9,182 nt of DNA from CAZEUZ01 sp964515805 (GTDB taxonomy: Bacteria; Pseudomonadota; Gammaproteobacteria; Pseudomonadales; Cellvibrionaceae). Of this stretch, positions 6,024 to 9,182 are shown piece after piece (within the stretch, counting starts at the first letter, position 1; each line of letters opens with the position of its first letter). Below the pieces are notes generated by a model that saw only the letters and a program-made list of their open reading frames with translations, had not been told where the DNA came from and did no database searches. The stretch spans positions 1 to 9,182 of the forward strand of contig CAZEUZ010000046.1 of assembly GCA_964515805.1 (NCBI GenBank). The letters are read 5' to 3'. The position numbers and the translations under genes were made by a program.

Positions 6024-6060
6024 AGAGAAAAATAACATACAGGCTTGAAGTGTAAACTAA

Positions 6061-6065
6061 AAGGA
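6061..6065 (+). promoter_or_regulatory. Ribosome-binding site that fixes the TTG start of rnhA
   Basis: AAGGA lies 8 bases before TTG 6074. It decides the start because the first in-frame ATG is codon 46, beyond the catalytic Asp9. Confidence 0.8.
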
Positions 6066-6073
6066 TAAAATAA

Positions 6074-6505
6074 TTGAAAACAGTGGAATTATTTAGTGAT
6101 GGCGCCTGTAAAGGTAACCCGGGACCCGGAGGTTGGGGTGTTCTGTTGCGTTATGGCGAACATGAAAAGTCTCTTTCTGGCGGAGAAGACAACACTACTA
6201 ACAACCGCATGGAACTAACTGCTGTTATTAAAGGCTTGGCTGAACTGAAAGAAAGCTGTGAAGTCAGTGTTACCACCGATTCGCAATATGTCCGCAAAGG
6301 CATTACCGAATGGATAGCAAAGTGGAAGCAAAATGGTTGGCGGACATCCGCCAAGAAACCAGTTAAAAACAGTGATTTATGGAAACAACTAGATAATGAG
6401 GCAGCACGCCACCAAATGACATGGCACTGGATCAAAGGCCACAGTGGTCACCGCGAAAATGAAATTGCCGATGAATTAGCTAACCACGGTATTGCGAATA
6501 GATAA
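6074..6505 (+). CDS. rnhA: Ribonuclease HI
   Basis: RNase HI cleaves the RNA strand of RNA-DNA hybrids, removing R-loops and primers. The 143-residue protein is single-domain, as in E. coli (155). The metal-binding carboxylates are all present: Asp9 (FSDGACKGNPGPGGWG), Glu47 (NNRMELTA), Asp69 (TTDSQYV) and Asp133 (NEIADELA), with the catalytic His123 in KGHSGH. The basic handle region KWKQNGWRTSAKKPVKN (83-99) that grips the hybrid is intact. The start is TTG 6074 with a good upstream AAGGA. The stop-codon region GAATAGATAA resembles the 17-bp repeat units that begin about 50 bases later. dnaQ follows in the same orientation, unlike the divergent rnhA-dnaQ pair of E. coli. Confidence 0.96.
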   Translation: MKTVELFSDGACKGNPGPGGWGVLLRYGEHEKSLSGGEDNTTNNRMELTAVIKGLAELKESCEVSVTTDSQYVRKGITEWIAKWKQNGWRTSAKKPVKNSDLWKQLDNEAARHQMTWHWIKGHSGHRENEIADELANHGIANR

Positions 6506-6552
6506 GCCTGCCAACCAATGACTGTTCGGAATAGCCTGTTTGAGACATCAGT

Positions 6553-6637
6553 ACTTTGGAATAAATAGCGCTTTGTAATAAATAGCACTGTGGGATAAAT
6601 AGTACCGTGGAATAAATAGTACCTTGGAATAGATAAT
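6553..6637 (+). repeat. Five-copy 17-bp tandem repeat between rnhA and dnaQ
   Basis: Five contiguous units run head to tail at 6553-6569, 6570-6586, 6587-6603, 6604-6620 and 6621-6637, with consensus ACTTTGGAATAAATAGT. Unit positions 2, 5, 6, 9, 10, 11, 13, 14 and 15 are invariant. Neighbouring units differ at only two to four positions, as expected for stepwise duplication. A GGAATAGC at 6528-6535 and the rnhA stop region TTGCGAATAGATAA (6492-6505) look like decayed or seed copies. Each unit contains a TAA and a TAG in different frames, and 17 is not a multiple of 3, so the array closes all three forward frames. There are no spacers, so it is not CRISPR. No function is known to me. Confidence 0.95.
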
Positions 6638-6643
6638 ACTAAC

Positions 6644-6649
6644 GAAGGA
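6644..6649 (+). promoter_or_regulatory. Ribosome-binding site of dnaQ
   Basis: GAAGGA lies 10 bases before ATG 6660 and immediately after the repeat array, so the array stops short of the translation signals. Confidence 0.7.
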
Positions 6650-6659
6650 TAAAGAATAT

Positions 6660-7379
6660 ATGCGCCAAATAGTGTTAGATACCGAAACAACCGGCCTGGA
6701 GACAACTCAAGGTCATCGAATTATTGAAATTGGCTGCGTCGAACTCATCAATCGGCGGCTGACAGGTCGACATTATCATCAATACATTAAACCGGAGCGA
6801 GAAATTGACGAAGGCGCTATTGAAATACACGGCATCACCAATGAGTTTTTAGCGGATAAACCTGTTTTTAAACATATTGCCAGTGAGTTTCTCGATTTTG
6901 TCCACGACGCGGAATTAATTATCCATAATGCACCCTTCGATGTGGGCTTTATCGACTATGAGTTTGAATTACTTGCGGATAATAACTTTCAATCCATTGG
7001 TAACTATTGCAGAGTAACCGATACTTTAGTGATGGCTCGAAAAAAGCACCCGGGACAAAAAAATAACCTCGACGCTTTATGCAAACGCTACAGTATCGAC
7101 AACTCCCAACGCGATCTTCATGGTGCATTACTGGATGCTGAAATTTTGGCCGACGTTTACTTAATGATGACCGGCGGCCAAATTAGTTTGTCACTGAATA
7201 ATGATCATACCGACGAACAATACCTGGATGAAAAAGGGCAAAGAGTCTCTAAAGTTCCATTAGCGACATTGTCCACACCAATCATCTACGCTGATGAAGC
7301 AGAATTGGCAGCCCATCAGACTAAGCTAAAAGAAATTGATGAATCCAGTGGTGGCAAGTGCATCTGGCTTCAACAGTAA
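6660..7379 (+). CDS. dnaQ: DNA polymerase III epsilon subunit (3'-5' proofreading exonuclease)
   Basis: Epsilon removes mispaired bases behind the replicative polymerase. The N-terminal DEDDh exonuclease domain (about 1-172) has Asp7 and Glu9 in LDTETTGL, Asp94 in NAPFDVGFID, and His154 and Asp159 in RDLHGALLDAE. After it, QISLSL (174-179) occupies the place of the E. coli clamp-binding motif QTSMAF and fits the beta-clamp consensus QL(S/D)LF reasonably. The C-terminal segment ELAAHQTKLKEI and GGKCIWL resembles the region that binds the alpha subunit DnaE. At 239 residues it is essentially the E. coli length (243). Start ATG 6660 has GAAGGA upstream. I see no clear promoter in the 154-base gap after rnhA, so co-transcription through the repeat array is likely. 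The gene converges with the next one across 8 bases. Confidence 0.96.
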   Translation: MRQIVLDTETTGLETTQGHRIIEIGCVELINRRLTGRHYHQYIKPEREIDEGAIEIHGITNEFLADKPVFKHIASEFLDFVHDAELIIHNAPFDVGFIDYEFELLADNNFQSIGNYCRVTDTLVMARKKHPGQKNNLDALCKRYSIDNSQRDLHGALLDAEILADVYLMMTGGQISLSLNNDHTDEQYLDEKGQRVSKVPLATLSTPIIYADEAELAAHQTKLKEIDESSGGKCIWLQQ

Positions 7380-7387
7380 CCAACGGA

Positions 7388-7729
7388 TTACTTTAAAACA
7401 GTGTGGATAACACGATCGTATTCGAAATACACGGTGTAGTCGGTGTATTCCCAGGAAGAGATTGGAGGTTCACCAACAGCCTTACCCATACTTTGAGGTT
7501 TACCATAACGCTGTTCCACCCGGCTCTTCTTCATACCTGATTCAGGACGTTCGATATGCCTGTTTTGTGCGGACTGTTGCCCTACCGTCACCTTTAATTC
7601 ATCCGCTAAAACAACTGGATGAACAACGAGTAAAGCGAACATTACGAAAAGAGTGGCGAAAGATAAATGCAAGTATTGTTTTAGTGATAGCCTTGTAGAT
7701 AGCTTCATTGTTATCACTTGAGTTTTCAT
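7388..7729 (-). CDS. Small secreted protein of unknown function
   Basis: This 113-residue protein has a long signal peptide: a positively charged start, a hydrophobic stretch at about 22-41 and a likely cleavage after Ala42 (VVLA-DE). The mature part (about 70 residues) has RPESGMKKSRVEQRYGKP (61-78), then GEPPISSWEY and YTVYFEYDRVIHTVL at the end. The pattern of a G-M-x-x-x-x-V-E-x-x-x-G-x-P helix followed by a strand pair with W-x-Y and V-Y-F-E resembles small BamE/SmpA-like periplasmic modules. I recall similar hypothetical proteins in other gammaproteobacteria, but no function. The ATG at 7729 is chosen over Met8 (7708) because a strong AAGGGAG lies 8 bases upstream of it. The mature protein has no cysteine, so it is not a lipoprotein. 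It lies 82 bases downstream of the SulP gene on the same strand. Confidence 0.85.
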   Translation of the reverse strand: MKTQVITMKLSTRLSLKQYLHLSFATLFVMFALLVVHPVVLADELKVTVGQQSAQNRHIERPESGMKKSRVEQRYGKPQSMGKAVGEPPISSWEYTDYTVYFEYDRVIHTVLK

Positions 7730-7737
7730 GTCGACTG

Positions 7738-7744
7738 CTCCCTT
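7738..7744 (-). promoter_or_regulatory. Strong ribosome-binding site fixing the start of the small secreted protein
   Basis: On the minus strand AAGGGAG lies 8 bases before ATG 7729. The alternative in-frame ATG at 7708 has no comparable signal. Confidence 0.8.
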
Positions 7745-7777
7745 AGTTGAAATATGAAAGTAGTTGGAATGTGACCG
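7744..7777 (-). repeat. Degenerate 17-bp tandem duplication in the leader of the small secreted protein
   Basis: On the plus strand TAGTTGAAATATGAAAG (7744-7760) is followed directly by TAGTTGGAATGTGACCG (7761-7777), 13 of 17 bases matching. It adjoins the ribosome-binding site. It is the most diverged of the four leader duplications in the window and could partly be chance. Confidence 0.5.
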
Positions 7778-7784
7778 AACCCAT

Positions 7785-7790
7785 ACTATA
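7785..7790 (-). promoter_or_regulatory. Possible -10 element for the small secreted protein
   Basis: On the minus strand TATAGT lies 55 bases before ATG 7729, between the SulP stop codon and the 17-bp duplication. No good -35 is visible at normal spacing, so read-through from the SulP gene remains possible. Confidence 0.25.
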
Positions 7791-7811
7791 CAACAAATAG
7801 GATTTTATCTG

Positions 7812-9182
7812 TTAAGCAGTTTGTTGTAGGTAGGCGCCGCCCAACTCTGCTATCGCTTTTCGCAATGCCTCAGCCCTCGTTTCACACAATTGTGCACCTG
7901 AAATCGATTCGAATACACCCAGCCGTTCTAGGCTCTTTTGCGCCTGGTCACGAGGTTTAACGATAAATACATGGCGTTCTTTAACTGCGTCCCTGATGGT
8001 GTTTTCAATCGTCAATGAAACCGTTGTGTCAATCAGTGGCACATCACTAAGATCCAATACCACTGACTGATACTGTTGAATATTGTTGTGTTGGCGATCA
8101 ATCGCCTGAGACACCCCGAAAATCATCGGACCACTCAAATAAACCAGCAATACACGGCCACCAGCGCTATCGAGTAGTTGTTTTTCTTCATCGGTCAGTG
8201 CAATATCATTATCGGCATCACTTATGGCCTTGACATTACCTTTCTGTAAAGTAGCGAGCTGATCAATCGTGAGAATATTGGCGATGAAAACCCCCAAACC
8301 TACGGCGACAATCAGATCGACAAACACTGTCAGCAACATCACGCCATACATGATCAGTGCAGCATGGCCCGTCGCTCTATGCGCGCGTTTAACAAAACTC
8401 CAATCCAAAATATTGACACCAACTTTTAGCGCGATGCCGGCGAGAACTGCCAGTGGTATCGATTGAGTCAGGGGTGCTGCCCCCAATACAATCACCAATA
8501 GCGCCAGGGCTCGAACAACCCCCGACAAGGCTGATTTGGCACCTGATTCAATATTAACGATAGTTCCCATGGTCGCACCGGCGCCAGGAAGACCACCACA
8601 GAAACCGGAGATCACATTACCCACACCCTGCCCTACCAACTCGCGGTCGGATTTATGCTCATGCCTTGTCAATCTATCGGCAATGACTGAAGTCAGCAAC
8701 GAATCGATACAACCCAATGTACCCAATACCATGCCGTTTAAGATCATAGTTGTCAGTTGATCGTGCGTAAACGTAGGCCAATGAATACTAGGCAAGCCGA
8801 GGGAAATCTCGCCGATTTTACGGATATTGGCATCGGCGAACAGGGTCAGGGCAATCAATGTTCCCAGAATAAGAGCGATCAATTGAGCTGGGACAAAACG
8901 GCTCCATTTCTTGGGAGTGAAAAATAAAATACCTAATGTCAACAGACCTAATAATGTCTCTTGTGGTTTGATATTGTGGATAAGGTCGGGCAATTGAAAC
9001 AATGTTTGAGCAACGCCACCTGGCGGTGACGCTTGCCCCAAAAAAGGAGCAATTTGCAAAAGAATCAGAATAATGCCAATACCCGACATAAAACCGGAGA
9101 TGACGCTGTATGGCATCAGGGTAATATACTTCCCCAGCTTTAGCATCCCTATCAGTATCTGAAATAATCCAGCGATCATCAC
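7812..9182 (-). CDS. SulP-family anion transporter, BicA-like (probable Na+-dependent bicarbonate uptake), N-terminus outside window
   Basis: The frame is open to the right edge, so the GTG/ATG codons there are internal; by comparison with BicA roughly 100 residues are missing. The 456 visible residues (numbered from the edge) begin in a membrane span and contain LGKYITLMPYSVISGFMSGIG (split: LGKYITLMPY 16-25, SGFMSGIG 29-36), APFLGQ (45-50), GCIDSLLTSVIAD (157-169), GQGVGNVISGFCGGLPGAGA (184-203) and IPLAVLAGIALKVGV (242-256). These match the cyanobacterial bicarbonate transporter BicA closely from memory; Asp160 and Thr164 fall where I recall its sodium site. A cytoplasmic STAS domain follows (about 340-450), with SGPMIFGV and VVLDLSDVPLIDTT. 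Substrate assignment is inference: SulP proteins also carry sulfate or dicarboxylates. The small secreted protein gene follows after 82 bases. Confidence 0.9.
   Translation of the reverse strand: MMIAGLFQILIGMLKLGKYITLMPYSVISGFMSGIGIILILLQIAPFLGQASPPGGVAQTLFQLPDLIHNIKPQETLLGLLTLGILFFTPKKWSRFVPAQLIALILGTLIALTLFADANIRKIGEISLGLPSIHWPTFTHDQLTTMILNGMVLGTLGCIDSLLTSVIADRLTRHEHKSDRELVGQGVGNVISGFCGGLPGAGATMGTIVNIESGAKSALSGVVRALALLVIVLGAAPLTQSIPLAVLAGIALKVGVNILDWSFVKRAHRATGHAALIMYGVMLLTVFVDLIVAVGLGVFIANILTIDQLATLQKGNVKAISDADNDIALTDEEKQLLDSAGGRVLLVYLSGPMIFGVSQAIDRQHNNIQQYQSVVLDLSDVPLIDTTVSLTIENTIRDAVKERHVFIVKPRDQAQKSLERLGVFESISGAQLCETRAEALRKAIAELGGAYLQQTA

Noticed and set aside
6028..6044. Possible 17-bp duplication in the rnhA leader (copy of 6011-6027)
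   Set aside because: Only 8 of 17 bases match, mostly in A-runs, so it is not distinguishable from chance.
6553..6637. CRISPR-like array
   Set aside because: The 17-bp units are contiguous with no variable spacers and no cas genes are nearby, so this is a simple tandem repeat.
6553..6659. Promoter for dnaQ inside the repeat array
   Set aside because: TTGGAA and AATAAT-like hexamers recur but never pair with good matches at 16-18 bp spacing.
6448..6705. 85-codon minus-strand frame across the repeat array
   Set aside because: It overlaps the 3' end of rnhA and the 5' end of dnaQ, its sequence is dictated by the repeats, and no ribosome-binding site or known domain is present.
7462..7698. 78-codon plus-strand frame opposite the small secreted protein
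   Set aside because: The minus-strand gene has a strong ribosome-binding site, a signal peptide and an ordered domain pattern; the plus-strand frame has none of these.

Overview
The window looks like chromosomal DNA from a gammaproteobacterium, probably free-living and aquatic. This is an inference from a moderate GC content, a cytochrome c maturation operon of the gammaproteobacterial type, PdxB (erythronate-4-phosphate dehydrogenase), and rnhA followed in tandem by dnaQ as in pseudomonads. A SulP transporter close to the bicarbonate carrier BicA fits an aquatic setting. Most of the window is housekeeping sequence, densely packed. No insertion sequence, CRISPR array, tRNA or rRNA was seen.

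Layout from left to right. (1) 1-288: C-terminal end of a CHAT-domain (caspase-like) protein cut by the window edge. (2) 467-1096: an omega-like glutathione S-transferase starting at TTG. (3) 1214-4052: ccmA-ccmB-ccmC-ccmD-ccmE, the haem-handling half of System I cytochrome c maturation, tightly packed and on the plus strand. The run stops at ccmE; ccmF, ccmG and ccmH do not follow. (4) 4115-5935, minus strand: an exported methionine sulfoxide reductase MsrA, with pdxB upstream of it. (5) 6074-7379, plus strand: rnhA (RNase HI) and dnaQ (Pol III epsilon proofreading subunit), separated by an array of five 17-bp repeats. (6) 7388-9182, minus strand: a small secreted protein of unknown function and a BicA-like SulP transporter with a STAS domain, whose N-terminus lies beyond the right edge.

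How the genes work together. CcmABCD move or release haem onto CcmE, which holds it covalently on a histidine in the periplasm for delivery to apocytochromes c. RNase HI and epsilon both serve replication fidelity. Exported MsrA repairs oxidised methionines outside the cytoplasm. PdxB feeds pyridoxal phosphate synthesis.

The most unusual signal is in the intergenic DNA. Four separate leader regions contain head-to-tail duplications of 16 or 17 bp: upstream of the GST, msrA, dnaQ and small secreted protein genes. The largest has five copies. The presumed ccm promoter also carries two inverted repeats flanking its -10 element. I found no clear evidence of a new multi-gene system; the partial CHAT protein at the left edge is the only gene whose family is often linked to defence or cell death.
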